A DNA stretch of 64,000 nt from Candidatus Paracaedibacteraceae bacterium. Its GTDB lineage: Bacteria > Pseudomonadota > Alphaproteobacteria > Paracaedibacterales > Paracaedibacteraceae. Both the position numbers and the translations under genes were made by a program. The stretch's first letter is position 1, and each line of letters starts with the position of its first letter. This document shows positions 48,016 through 56,859 of the stretch, in pieces. The DNA is taken from contig JAHBYH010000002.1 of the NCBI GenBank assembly GCA_019636055.1, forward strand, positions 186,001 to 250,000, written 5' to 3'. The notes under the pieces were generated by a model, which worked only from the letters and a program-made list of their open reading frames with translations, ran no database searches and was not told where the DNA came from.

Positions 48016-49675
48016 AAAATCACAAGAACCTCAACAATCCCAAAAAACTGCTATTGGAATTGATTTAGGGACAACTCATTCTGTTATCGCTTTGGCTGAT
48101 GATGAAGGCGTACGTGTTTTAACTCCATCAAAACAAAACCGTCTGATTCCGTCTGTTGTCAGTTACAATCAAGGAATTCCTCAAGTAGGAAAAGCAGCAT
48201 TATCTGACCCTAAGGCAATTCATTCTATCAAACGATTTATAGGAACAGCTAATCGCCCCGAAAGTGGTCATTCCCCTATTCAGGTTTCATCTCATATCTT
48301 AGCCTATTTAAAAGCGCAGGCAGAAGAAACCTTGGGAACATCTGTTAATGACGCTGTGATTACAGTACCCGCCTATTTTGATGAAGCAGCACGCCAAGAG
48401 ACCATTGAAGCAGCAAAAATTGCTGGACTCAAAGTTTTACGGTTAATTAATGAACCAACAGCAGCTGCTCTTGCGTATGGTCTCGATCAAAATATTGAAG
48501 GAATTTACGCTGTTTATGATTTAGGTGGTGGAACCTTTGATTTGTCCATTATCCGTTTCAGCAAAGGTGTTTTTCAGGTCATAGCCACGGCTGGTGACAC
48601 ACTATTGGGTGGTGATGATGTGGATCAATTGATTGCAACAGAACTTAATGTATCCGTACAAGACGCGCGTGTGATCAAAGAATATTTATCGGATCATCCT
48701 ATTCATCCGAGTGGACTGACACAACAAGATTTAGCTGCTTTGTGTGCCCCACTCCTTGATCGGACGCTTATGATTTGTCGTCAAGCCCTAGAAGATGCCA
48801 AACTTGCGACTACAGATCTATCTGGGATTGTTCTTGTGGGTGGCTCAACACGGATGCCGGCTGTTCGACAAGCTGTTGGCCAGTTTTTTGATCAAGCCCC
48901 CCTCGTCAATTTAAATCCGGATGAAGTGGTTGCTTTAGGGGCAGCACTCCAAGCTAAGGCGTTAACCCATGGCTCTGACACTGTACTATTGGATGTAACG
49001 CCGCTATCTCTTGGTATTGAAACCATGGGGGGGTTAGTTGAAAAAATTATCCATCGCAACTCCCCAATTCCAGCTGCTATCGCCCAAGAATTTACTACCT
49101 ATGAGGATGGTCAAGACGGCATGGTTGTCCATGTTATGCAAGGAGAGCGTGAGTTTGTCAAAGACTGCCGGTCCCTTGCAACATTTACGTTAACAGGGAT
49201 TCCGCCCATGAGTGCAGGGATTGCTCGGGTTCGTATTACCTTTATGTTAGATGTTGACGGTCTATTGACCGTCAGTGCAAAAGAAATGACAACGGGCGTG
49301 TCACAGCGTATTGATATTCGTCCGTCCTATGGTTTAAATGAAGATGATTTATTCTCTATTCTAAAGGATAATTTTGATCATGGTGCCAATGATATTGAAC
49401 AGCGATTACTGATCGAAACACGGTTAGAAGCCGAGCAAACCATGAGCCTTGTTACATCAGCTTTGGCTCAAGATGGGGATTTACTGACAAATGACGAGCG
49501 ACAGGTCATGGATACACGGATGAATGATTTACAGAAGTCTTTGAATTGTGATGATAAAAATGTTATAAAAACTCAACTACAAGCCCTTGAAGCAGCGACT
49601 CAAGATTTTGCCGATCGTCGGGTTAACCGAAATATTAAACGTGCATTATCCGGGAGTCATGTGGACAAAATTTAA
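47990..49675 (+). CDS. hscA: Fe-S assembly chaperone HscA (Hsp70)
   Basis: 561 residues, about 55 shorter than E. coli HscA. The ATPase domain has [15 protein letters not shown] (about residue 21), [32 protein letters not shown] and [16 protein letters not shown]; the substrate-binding domain (from about 350) contains [15 protein letters not shown]. The lid at the end seems reduced. It binds the LPPVK motif of IscU. Start at 47990 lies in hscB; AAGGAA precedes it. Confidence 0.93.
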   Translation: MFVQLLDPKKSQEPQQSQKTAIGIDLGTTHSVIALADDEGVRVLTPSKQNRLIPSVVSYNQGIPQVGKAALSDPKAIHSIKRFIGTANRPESGHSPIQVSSHILAYLKAQAEETLGTSVNDAVITVPAYFDEAARQETIEAAKIAGLKVLRLINEPTAAALAYGLDQNIEGIYAVYDLGGGTFDLSIIRFSKGVFQVIATAGDTLLGGDDVDQLIATELNVSVQDARVIKEYLSDHPIHPSGLTQQDLAALCAPLLDRTLMICRQALEDAKLATTDLSGIVLVGGSTRMPAVRQAVGQFFDQAPLVNLNPDEVVALGAALQAKALTHGSDTVLLDVTPLSLGIETMGGLVEKIIHRNSPIPAAIAQEFTTYEDGQDGMVVHVMQGEREFVKDCRSLATFTLTGIPPMSAGIARVRITFMLDVDGLLTVSAKEMTTGVSQRIDIRPSYGLNEDDLFSILKDNFDHGANDIEQRLLIETRLEAEQTMSLVTSALAQDGDLLTNDERQVMDTRMNDLQKSLNCDDKNVIKTQLQALEAATQDFADRRVNRNIKRALSGSHVDKI

Positions 49676-49686
49676 GAGAGAAAAAA

Positions 49687-50016
49687 ATGCCAAAAGTTAC
49701 GTTTATTGACCAAGCCGGAAATAAAAAAGAAGTTGATGCACCTGTTGGTCTATCTATTTTAGAGATTGCTCATCGCAATGATATTGACCTAGAAGGTGCG
49801 TGTGAAGGATCTTTGGCTTGCTCAACCTGTCACGTCATTGTTGACCCAGAGTGGTTTGATGTCTTGTCCGAAGCCACCGAAGATGAAGAAGATATGTTGG
49901 ATCTTGCTTTTGGTCTAACCCACACATCCCGTCTGGGATGCCAAATCATCATGAGTGATGAATTGGATGGTTTAGTTCTACGTCTACCGGCTGGTACCCG
50001 CAATATGTCGGTTTAA
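49687..50016 (+). CDS. fdx: [2Fe-2S] ferredoxin of the ISC system
   Basis: 109 residues. Cys39, Cys45 and Cys48 in [15 protein letters not shown] and Cys85 in [10 protein letters not shown] form the adrenodoxin-type CX5CX2C...C cluster site. It delivers electrons for cluster assembly on IscU. GAGAG precedes the ATG, 11 bases after hscA. Last classical isc gene of the operon; no iscX is present. Confidence 0.95.
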   Translation: MPKVTFIDQAGNKKEVDAPVGLSILEIAHRNDIDLEGACEGSLACSTCHVIVDPEWFDVLSEATEDEEDMLDLAFGLTHTSRLGCQIIMSDELDGLVLRLPAGTRNMSV

Positions 50017-50024
50017 CCAATTTA

Positions 50025-50053
50025 GGCACCTTCTCTATAAAAATGAAGGTGTC
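50025..50053 (+). terminator. Hairpin after fdx, possible partial terminator
   Basis: GGCACCTTC (50025-50033) pairs with GAAGGTGTC (50045-50053), loop 11 bases, followed by TTTT. It ends only 6 bases before the rsm22 ATG and its 3' arm holds the likely ribosome site (GAAGGTG), so read-through into rsm22 and translational masking are both possible. Confidence 0.5.
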
Positions 50054-50059
50054 TTTTGC

Positions 50060-50992
50060 ATGACAATAGGAATGCATTCGTTGACATCTCGAAAAATCCA
50101 GTCAAAAGCCTATGATAACCTCAGCCATCGGTATCGTCATACCCTTGATAAAAAGGGGTTGCGATCAGAAGATGAAGCACAAGCATATGTCACGGCTCGT
50201 ATGCCTGCAACACAGGCAACAATTAAAAGGTGCTTGAGTGAACTCCCATTAGACTATACGCCAAAAACAAGCTTAGATGTGGGCGCGGGTCCCGGAACAG
50301 CAAGCCTTGCCCTGTTAGAAAGATTTCCGGATATTCAAACCACCTTGATAGAAGATGATCCTTATATGTGGAAAATTGGTCAAGACTTTGTTCCCCATGG
50401 ACAATGGATTCGCCAAAAATTGAATTCATCATCAGTACTTCCATCTGCTGATCTTGTCATCCTATCCTATGTTCTAAATGAGCTTCCTCAAAATGAGATG
50501 ACCTCTATCCTTGATAGTCTGTGGAAAGCAACAAAGGATTATTTGCTGATTATTACCCCGGGAACCCCTGATGCTTTTTCACAGATCAGAATAGCTCGTC
50601 ATTATCTAATTACCCAAGGCGCCCGGCTTCTTGCTCCGTGCCCCCATAGCTTTGATTGTCCTATTCAAGGCAATGATTGGTGCCATTTCACAGTACGTCT
50701 TAATCGTTCGGCCGAACATCGCCGAATTAAGGGTGCTGAGTTGGGATATGAAGACGAAAAATTCAGCTATCTTATCCTAAGCCGACATCCTGAATTGCAA
50801 CAAGAAAGTCGAGTCACGAAACCGCCACAGCATCGTTCAGGTCATGGGAGTTTTGAAGTTTGTACGCCGCAAGGACAGCTTAAGACAATCCCCTACAGTA
50901 AAGCCAAATCCCAGAATTACAAAATATTAAAAGACTTAAACTGGGGCGATACAGTTAGTGCAAGTAGAATGTGTCCTAAAGATACAAAATAG
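50060..50992 (+). CDS. Rsm22/METTL17-family ribosome assembly methyltransferase homologue
   Basis: 310 residues. A class I SAM fold with SLDVGAGPGTASLALL (about residues 71-86) and a Cys-rich element: Cys194, Cys200 (LAPCPHSFDCP), Cys208 (NDWCHF) and Cys268 (FEVC). LGYEDEKFSYLIL is also family-typical. The eukaryotic mitochondrial homologues Rsm22/METTL17 bind the small ribosomal subunit and have been reported to carry a [4Fe-4S] cluster on four cysteines in this arrangement. Its place directly behind the ISC operon fits a cluster-dependent protein. Catalytic activity is uncertain. Its stop faces the stop of an MFS gene 11 bases away. Confidence 0.85.
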   Translation: MTIGMHSLTSRKIQSKAYDNLSHRYRHTLDKKGLRSEDEAQAYVTARMPATQATIKRCLSELPLDYTPKTSLDVGAGPGTASLALLERFPDIQTTLIEDDPYMWKIGQDFVPHGQWIRQKLNSSSVLPSADLVILSYVLNELPQNEMTSILDSLWKATKDYLLIITPGTPDAFSQIRIARHYLITQGARLLAPCPHSFDCPIQGNDWCHFTVRLNRSAEHRRIKGAELGYEDEKFSYLILSRHPELQQESRVTKPPQHRSGHGSFEVCTPQGQLKTIPYSKAKSQNYKILKDLNWGDTVSASRMCPKDTK

Positions 50993-51003
50993 AAAAATTG
51001 CCT

Positions 51004-52188
51004 CTACCCTTCTTCCTCAAACGGTTTGATCAAACCAAGCCCTATCAACCCCATTCCGAGCAAGACGACAAGATGATACTTGATTAAGTTTGGCTCATGC
51101 CATTTTTGCCACAAATAAGATGCAACAAGCGGTGCCGAACCTGAAAATAGTAAAGACCCCACTGAATGGCCGAAACTAATGTGACGGTAACGTGATGATG
51201 AAGGGAATTGCCTCATCAACAAAACAAAACCGGGGCTATGTATTGCAGCTAAAGCAATGCTACAGAAAATAAGGATTGGAAGAGAAGCAGTGACAAATGG
51301 AACCACACACAATGCACTAAGAATACCCGCTAAAATAACACGCTTTCCACCATATTTTTCTGCAAGCAACGCACTAAGAAAAAGGCTTGGAATATAGACT
51401 AATAACGATGTACTAATCAACCCTTGCGCTGCTGCCGGTGATACAATGCCTAATATTTTAGACCAATAGGTTGATTGATAAACAAAGAAAAGGTGATAAG
51501 TTCCACCAACAGATCCGCATAGCAAAATTGTTGCTAATAAGCCTTGGAAGTTTGGCTTACCGATTAACTGCTTGGGGCGTAAGAATTGGGGCGATTCCAT
51601 AAGGCTCCTGCGTGCTAAGAACAACAACAAACCAGCAGAACCACCCAAAATAAATGGGATTCGCCAAAGATCTGGCATGATCTCTGCAAAATGAGCGGCA
51701 TGAGATGCTAAATATATCCCGATATAGCAAGCAATCCCCGCAGCAGCATTCAAGACATAAGCTGAGCCACTCGATTCAAAAAGCCGAACACGAACACCAT
51801 CACTCTCACCCGCAATAAAGATTCCTTGTGCCATACGCGATAGTAACACAATAACCATAGCAATTTGTGGAGAAAGCCCTTCTGGCATAAAAGCAATCGT
51901 AAACGTTGGGATAATTATCCCCAACATACTCCACCGCAAGGCTGGACGACGCCCCTTGATATCTCCGATCCAACCAAAAATCAAAGCCCCCAATGGTTTA
52001 GCCAAAGAGCCCGAACAAAATAACAGGTACGTTTGACATAATGCCCACTCCGAGTCAATATTTGGGAAAAACTTATCTGCCATAAACCCGGCACAAAAGC
52101 CATACAGGGCATAGTCATAATATTCTAAGATCGTGCCAAATAAGGATAAACGATGGGTGCGTGATGTCGCCACAGATGCAAGTGCCAT
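51004..52188 (-). CDS. MFS transporter under a TPP riboswitch, putative thiamine or precursor importer
   Basis: 394 residues, 12 helices, of the metabolite:H+ symporter branch: LFGTILEYYDYALYGFCAGF at the N-terminus and the loop motif GWIGDIKGRRPALR (about residue 70). It is shorter than the ProP-like protein at the left end of the window and lacks its C-terminal extension. The leader carries a TPP riboswitch that ends at the ribosome site (GAGG, 5 bases before ATG), so expression should fall when thiamine diphosphate is plentiful. This makes thiamine or a precursor (HMP, thiazole) the likely substrate. The family alone would not have told this. Confidence 0.88.
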   Translation of the reverse strand: MALASVATSRTHRLSLFGTILEYYDYALYGFCAGFMADKFFPNIDSEWALCQTYLLFCSGSLAKPLGALIFGWIGDIKGRRPALRWSMLGIIIPTFTIAFMPEGLSPQIAMVIVLLSRMAQGIFIAGESDGVRVRLFESSGSAYVLNAAAGIACYIGIYLASHAAHFAEIMPDLWRIPFILGGSAGLLLFLARRSLMESPQFLRPKQLIGKPNFQGLLATILLCGSVGGTYHLFFVYQSTYWSKILGIVSPAAAQGLISTSLLVYIPSLFLSALLAEKYGGKRVILAGILSALCVVPFVTASLPILIFCSIALAAIHSPGFVLLMRQFPSSSRYRHISFGHSVGSLLFSGSAPLVASYLWQKWHEPNLIKYHLVVLLGMGLIGLGLIKPFEEEG

Positions 52189-52197
52189 TTTTTCCTC

Positions 52198-52276
52198 TTC
52201 CTACGGTAGTCCTAACTACATCAGGTTCAAAGGGTTGATCGCAAAGCAATCTCTCAGCCCAAGTGGGCACCCCCGG
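52198..52276 (-). promoter_or_regulatory. TPP riboswitch (THI element)
   Basis: Read on the minus strand the conserved blocks occur in order: GGGGGTGCCC, GGGCTGAGA, CCCTTTGAACCTGATG, a small stem GTAGT-TAGG-ACTAC, and CGTAGGAA. These are the hallmark sequences of the thiamine diphosphate aptamer. The 3' end merges with the ribosome site of the MFS gene (AGGAAGAGG), and no terminator hairpin lies between, which points to control of translation start. Confidence 0.95.
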
Positions 52277-52407
52277 TTTTTTCTAAGTCATATCTTATTT
52301 TTTTAGAACTTACAATTGTTATCTACAAATGTGTGGTAAAAGTTTTATATTTGCAATTTTGGATTTAATCTCTATTTAAACAATAGATAAATACGGAGTT
52401 TTTGACC

Positions 52408-53628
52408 ATGAACATCAATAAATTATATTCAGTTTTATTTTTATTATCGACGACTCAAGCACAAGATGTCCCTGTTTCCGCACCTAATCAAGGTTTAGTT
52501 GTTGAGCAAAATCAAGCGCTGCAACAGGATCAAGTCCCGTTGAGACTGACACTATCGATTTTGAAGGGAGTAAAATTACAAAGCCTTGTAAAAAAATACC
52601 CCCAATTTACACAAGAAGACTTGCATCAAATTATACGAAATAAGAAGAAAGCTGGGGATATAACCAAAGCTGAATATGATTACATCATCCGCCCCAGAAA
52701 ATATGCCCGTGTTTTGCCTGGAATTTATAAATCTCGTAAATATACTCATAAGCAGCTTAGGGCGATTGGTCGACTCTCAAGAGAGAAACAAGAGACGCTA
52801 TTGTATATTCTGAATAAAATGTCTTATGACCAAATGCAAGCTACCAACCCAACTAAAACACGCCAATCTTTTGCATCAACTGTATCTTTCTTAAAAAAGT
52901 CAGCTTTTGTTAAAGCCCAAGATACTCGCTATTTATCACCAAAACGCATCGCAAGTGAAGATGTACAATCTGCTGATTTTATCAATTCAGCTATTGATAC
53001 GATCCTTGAAGAAGAGAGTGAACCAACATTCAACATGTTAGTAGAAGCAACAGGATACACCTCTGGCTCCCTGCGTGTTATGGTATCAAAATACTGCCAA
53101 TCTGGTCTATTGGACCATGATAAGATTGCGGAATTTGATAAAAGAACCCGTCTTTCCCGTGATTTTCAAAACCGTGTGAATACATTAATTGATTTGGTCA
53201 GAAATAAGGCCCCTCTCGAACAACTCCTGTCGACTATGGGGACTGAAACAAAACTAAAACTCAACCGTCAATTTCAACGACTTTATGAAGAACAACGATT
53301 AACACCAGAAGATACAGCCTATATTAAAGAAGTTGGGTCTGTTGTCCAACGTCGCGGACAAACGAAACAACAAATCCTAAGTTTTGTAACACAATGTTAT
53401 CAAGCTAACCGCTATTTTGGGATGCTCTCGAGTGTATGGGATGCTTTTAACGATGAAGGCAATAACGGAGCGAGAGCGATTAAAGTCGGAACCATTGGAA
53501 CACATTACCGAGAATTAGTCAAACTTGGACGAGTCTCAGCCCAAATACAAACTTATATGGACACCATTAAAGAACGTGGTGAAGCCATATGGAAATCAAA
53601 CATGGGAAATTCATCGAACTTACATTAG
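52408..53628 (+). CDS. Unknown exported helical protein
   Basis: 406 residues from ATG 52408 (CGGAG 9 bases upstream; a TTG at 52402 is too close to that site). MNINKLYSVLFLLSTTQAQ is a signal peptide with probable cleavage after AQA or close by. The mature protein is basic, almost all helical and seems to repeat a unit of paired helices: LQSLVKKYPQFTQEDLHQII, MLVEATGYTSGSLRVMVSKY and QLLSTMGTETKLKLNRQFQR each look like a helix-turn-helix. No cysteine pairs or catalytic motif. Not recognised; possible host-directed protein. Overlaps dapE by 9 bases, tail to tail. Confidence 0.65.
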   Translation: MNINKLYSVLFLLSTTQAQDVPVSAPNQGLVVEQNQALQQDQVPLRLTLSILKGVKLQSLVKKYPQFTQEDLHQIIRNKKKAGDITKAEYDYIIRPRKYARVLPGIYKSRKYTHKQLRAIGRLSREKQETLLYILNKMSYDQMQATNPTKTRQSFASTVSFLKKSAFVKAQDTRYLSPKRIASEDVQSADFINSAIDTILEEESEPTFNMLVEATGYTSGSLRVMVSKYCQSGLLDHDKIAEFDKRTRLSRDFQNRVNTLIDLVRNKAPLEQLLSTMGTETKLKLNRQFQRLYEEQRLTPEDTAYIKEVGSVVQRRGQTKQQILSFVTQCYQANRYFGMLSSVWDAFNDEGNNGARAIKVGTIGTHYRELVKLGRVSAQIQTYMDTIKERGEAIWKSNMGNSSNLH

Positions 53629-54726
53629 GATTTTTTCATATATCCTTTGAAGAATTTCTAAATCACCTAAGCTCACCAATTCATTATCCTTATGAGCCAA
53701 AACATTACATAGCCCTAGTTCAACAACTGGGGCTATGTCTTTTATAAACCGAGCATCGGACGTGCCGCCACTCGTAGATAAGATTGGTCGTGATCCTGTG
53801 ACACTTTCGACAGCTGTTGCAACTTGCTCGGCCCAAGGGTGCCCCACATTGTGAAAAGCTTCGCCGCTTACTCGAATATCCAAAGATAGGCGATCGGATA
53901 TTTGGGCGGCTGTATCCCTTAAGTAAACAGCCAACTGATCCCCTGTATGGCAATCATTAAAACGGATATTAAAACGAGCATGAGCCATTCCGGGAATGAC
54001 ATTACTCGTTGGGTTTCCTGCATCAATAGTGGTGAACTCCAGATTAGACGGTTGAAAAGCCTCATTCCCCTGATCAAGAGGCGATGATTTCAATTTATTA
54101 TAAAATTGGACAATAAGGTCGAGAGGATTGAGGCACTGATCCGGATAGGCCACGTGCCCAGCAATACCTGTCGCTGTGACCATAGCATTTAAGCTGCCAC
54201 GACGCCCCACCTTAATCATATCGCCAATACGAGATACACTGGTGGGTTCTCCCACAAGACAACAGGTAATTTCTTCCCCAATTTCTTGCAGCCAATCAAC
54301 CATTTTTCTGGTACCGTGTTCGGCGGGCCCCTCTTCATCTGCGGTCAACAAAAGGCTAATTGACCCCTTAAGAGGTGTTTGGAGTCGTTTTTTAACCGCG
54401 ATCATAAAGGCAGCAATAGCGCCTTTCATATCGACAGCACCACGACCATAAACAGTATTCCCAATAGTCATCTTAGAAAAAGGGTCATGATCCCAAGTCT
54501 CAGGATGCAAAACCGGAACGACGTCTACATGCCCGGCAAAACATAGATTCGGCGTGGCTGTTCCAATGCGAGCATACAGATTGTCGACATCGGCAAACTT
54601 TTTACGGGTGCACTCAAAGCCCAAATTCTTCAGATAATCCTGAATAAAATCCAAACATCCTGTTTGATCAGGCGTGACCCCGGGAAAAGAAATTAACTGC
54701 TGGGCTAAGGTTGCAAATTCTGTCAT
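53620..54726 (-). CDS. dapE: Succinyl-diaminopimelate desuccinylase
   Basis: 368 residues, M20 metallopeptidase family. Metal ligands in [11 protein letters not shown] (His, about residue 65), [15 protein letters not shown] (Asp, about 98), [14 protein letters not shown] (catalytic Glu-Glu, about 132) and the C-terminal His in [11 protein letters not shown]. It releases succinate from N-succinyl-LL-DAP, giving LL-DAP for peptidoglycan and lysine. The start overlaps the dapD stop by 4 bases (ATGA-type coupling). Confidence 0.95.
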   Translation of the reverse strand: MTEFATLAQQLISFPGVTPDQTGCLDFIQDYLKNLGFECTRKKFADVDNLYARIGTATPNLCFAGHVDVVPVLHPETWDHDPFSKMTIGNTVYGRGAVDMKGAIAAFMIAVKKRLQTPLKGSISLLLTADEEGPAEHGTRKMVDWLQEIGEEITCCLVGEPTSVSRIGDMIKVGRRGSLNAMVTATGIAGHVAYPDQCLNPLDLIVQFYNKLKSSPLDQGNEAFQPSNLEFTTIDAGNPTSNVIPGMAHARFNIRFNDCHTGDQLAVYLRDTAAQISDRLSLDIRVSGEAFHNVGHPWAEQVATAVESVTGSRPILSTSGGTSDARFIKDIAPVVELGLCNVLAHKDNELVSLGDLEILQRIYEKILM

Positions 54727-55526
54727 GCACGTAATAACTCGTTAATACCAACTTTTGATCGGGTTTTTGCATCTACCTGTTTGACAATAACCGCGCAGGC
54801 TAATTGAGGCGCATCGGGTGTCGCCCCCGGAAGCGTCCCCGGAACAACAACAGAATAAGCAGGAACACGCCCATAGGTAATCTCACCCGTTTGACGGTTG
54901 ACAATTTTTGTTGATGCCCCTAAGAATACACCCATGGATAGGACAACACCTTCTTCGATAATAACGCCTTCGGCGACTTCACTACGAGCTCCGATAAAGC
55001 AATTGTCCTCAATAATGACAGGATTAGCTTGAAGCGGTTCTAGAACCCCGCCAATGCCTACACCACCTGAGATGTGGCAGTTTGCACCAATCTGGGCACA
55101 AGATCCGATCGTTACCCACGTATCAACCATAGTCCCCTTCCCGACACGTGCGCCAACATTAATAAAGCTTGGCATGAGGACCACATCCTTTTCAATAAAG
55201 GCTGAGTGACGGATGATTGATCCGGGAACAGCACGGAATCCAGCTGTTTGGTAATCAACTTCTGTCCAATCAGATGTTTTAAGAGGAACTTTGTCAAAAG
55301 CGTATTCTCCCATCATGACATTGCCTTTTAAGCGAAAGGATAGCAGTATTGCCTTTTTTACCCATTGATTCACATGCCAGTCGCCATCAATTTTTTTGGC
55401 AACTCGTAAAGATCCTGCATCTAGTTGATCAAGGACACCTTGGACTAAAGTTAATGTATCTGTGTTCGCAGGGGATAAATCCTGACGATTTTCCCACGCT
55501 GTATTTATTTGTTGTTCTAGGGTCAT
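54723..55526 (-). CDS. dapD: Tetrahydrodipicolinate N-succinyltransferase
   Basis: 267 residues. An N-terminal helical domain is followed by a left-handed beta helix of hexapeptide repeats (about residues 100-215: [51 protein letters not shown]). [15 protein letters not shown] is family-typical. It uses succinyl-CoA to open the DAP branch of lysine synthesis. Forms a dapD-dapE unit; fic ends 15 bases upstream and might be co-transcribed. Confidence 0.95.
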   Translation of the reverse strand: MTLEQQINTAWENRQDLSPANTDTLTLVQGVLDQLDAGSLRVAKKIDGDWHVNQWVKKAILLSFRLKGNVMMGEYAFDKVPLKTSDWTEVDYQTAGFRAVPGSIIRHSAFIEKDVVLMPSFINVGARVGKGTMVDTWVTIGSCAQIGANCHISGGVGIGGVLEPLQANPVIIEDNCFIGARSEVAEGVIIEEGVVLSMGVFLGASTKIVNRQTGEITYGRVPAYSVVVPGTLPGATPDAPQLACAVIVKQVDAKTRSKVGINELLRA

Positions 55527-55540
55527 TTTCTTTCAGTACT

Positions 55541-56662
55541 CTATATTACTTTCTCAAGGATATCTATATATGGTTTAAAATGGAATGTTTTGTTACGTTT
55601 TGATGCGGTATCTTCTTGAATTATATTTTCATTTATAAGTTTTGTAATAACGTTGCTGATGGTATTATAGGCGCCCCCCGTTCGTTGAGCTAAATCTGAA
55701 ATGGTTGTGACGGGTGTTGCGAAGAAATGCCCAATAACATCTTGGGAGATTTCCCGAATTCTTGAGAAATTTGGTGATTCTGAAATTGTTAACCGAATTT
55801 GACTTTCAAGAAGTTCTACTTGTTTTGCTCGTTTATGAGCATCCTGAGCACTATCTCGAATAGCTGACAGATAAAAGGCTATCCATCCTTCATAATCTCC
55901 GTGAGTTCTAACTCGATCAAGGCATTGATAATATTGCAGATGAAATTTCTTAAAATAAAAAGATGGATACAAGATTTCAACATCAAGTATTTCGTAAAAT
56001 ATGAGCATAAGAACGATTAAAAGACGTCCGATGCGGCCGTTTCCATCTAAAAATGGATGGATTGTTTCGAAATGGACGTGAACAAGACCAATTCTGATCA
56101 GAGGGGGAATATCGCTTGGACTATTCATGTAGTCCTCCAATTGTTTAATTAAGTTTGGAATCTCAGGGGCTGGCGGTGGAATTAAATTACCAACTCGCAC
56201 AGATTGTTGGCGATAACTCCCTGGCGCAGACTTATCACCATCCCCTGTCATCATGAGTGTTTCATGGGCTTTTAAAATGACACGTGACACTAATGGGTAA
56301 TTTTGATCCTTAATTAGAGATAGTGCTTCATCGAGAGCATTTTTATAGTTTAAAACCAGCTGAGTTTCTTTGCTGGGCTTTGTGTCTGTTAATGGGGCTG
56401 TAAAAACTTCCATTAACGTTGTGTGGATTCCTTCAATTTCCGATGATATCAGAGCTTCCTTGATTACGTAGGCTTTGATGAATCGCTGAAGATTAGGTAA
56501 TCTTCCACCCATTTCATTAAGTTGCCCCAGGGCAAAGCTGGCTTCACTAAGTAATGTTATAATCTCGGGGGGTAATTGTAAATCAGGATCCTTAGGTGGT
56601 AAGGAATAGGGAATGAAATACTTTACATCTCCGAGTTGTTGATAAAATCCAGTTTCACGCAT
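55541..56662 (-). CDS. Fic-family AMPylator-type protein, class II with C-terminal winged helix
   Basis: 373 residues. An N-terminal Fic_N-type region carries the inhibitory motif SSEIEG (residues 73-78; S-x-x-x-E-G, Glu77 would block ATP). The core motif HPFLDGNGRIGR (202-213) has the catalytic His202 and all conserved residues, so it should be an active but self-inhibited nucleotidyl transferase. A C-terminal winged helix (about 310-365; ISDLAQRTGGAYNTISNVIT) could bind DNA or RNA. The ATG at 56662 lies 5 bases from the first of four palindromes, which suggests autoregulation. No toxin-antitoxin partner is seen beside it. Target protein unknown. Confidence 0.92.
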   Translation of the reverse strand: MRETGFYQQLGDVKYFIPYSLPPKDPDLQLPPEIITLLSEASFALGQLNEMGGRLPNLQRFIKAYVIKEALISSEIEGIHTTLMEVFTAPLTDTKPSKETQLVLNYKNALDEALSLIKDQNYPLVSRVILKAHETLMMTGDGDKSAPGSYRQQSVRVGNLIPPPAPEIPNLIKQLEDYMNSPSDIPPLIRIGLVHVHFETIHPFLDGNGRIGRLLIVLMLIFYEILDVEILYPSFYFKKFHLQYYQCLDRVRTHGDYEGWIAFYLSAIRDSAQDAHKRAKQVELLESQIRLTISESPNFSRIREISQDVIGHFFATPVTTISDLAQRTGGAYNTISNVITKLINENIIQEDTASKRNKTFHFKPYIDILEKVI

Positions 56663-56666
56663 AATC

Positions 56667-56854
56667 GTTATTTCAATTTAGGGTGCTATCCTGAAATAAG
56701 AATATCATTTTCCTATTCTTATTTCAACTTAGGTACCTAAACTGAAATAAGAAGGTTAAAAATTTGGCCTTATTTCAGTTTAGAGGGCTATCTTGAAATA
56801 ACGATATCATTTTAAGGGGGCTTATTTCAACTTAGGTGTCTAAACTGAAATAAG
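56667..56854. promoter_or_regulatory. Four evenly spaced 34-bp palindromes upstream of fic
   Basis: Four imperfect palindromes with arms CTTATTTCA and TGAAATAAG: R1 56667-56700, R2 56718-56751, R3 56769-56802, R4 56821-56854. Centres are 51, 51 and 52 bases apart, close to five helical turns, so all lie on one face of the helix. Inner arms read TTAGG/CCTAA in R2 and R4; R1 and R3 share a less symmetric form with GCTATC. R1 with its spacer (ATATCATTTT) matches R3 with its spacer, so the array arose by duplication of a 102-base unit. It fills the whole gap between uvrB and fic. Likely operators, perhaps for the Fic winged helix itself. Confidence 0.85.
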
Positions 56855-56859
56855 GATGA

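Noticed and set aside
55541..56662. Fic gene as part of a toxin-antitoxin pair
   Set aside because: No small antitoxin gene lies beside it; the inhibitory motif is inside the protein (class II), so a partner is not required.
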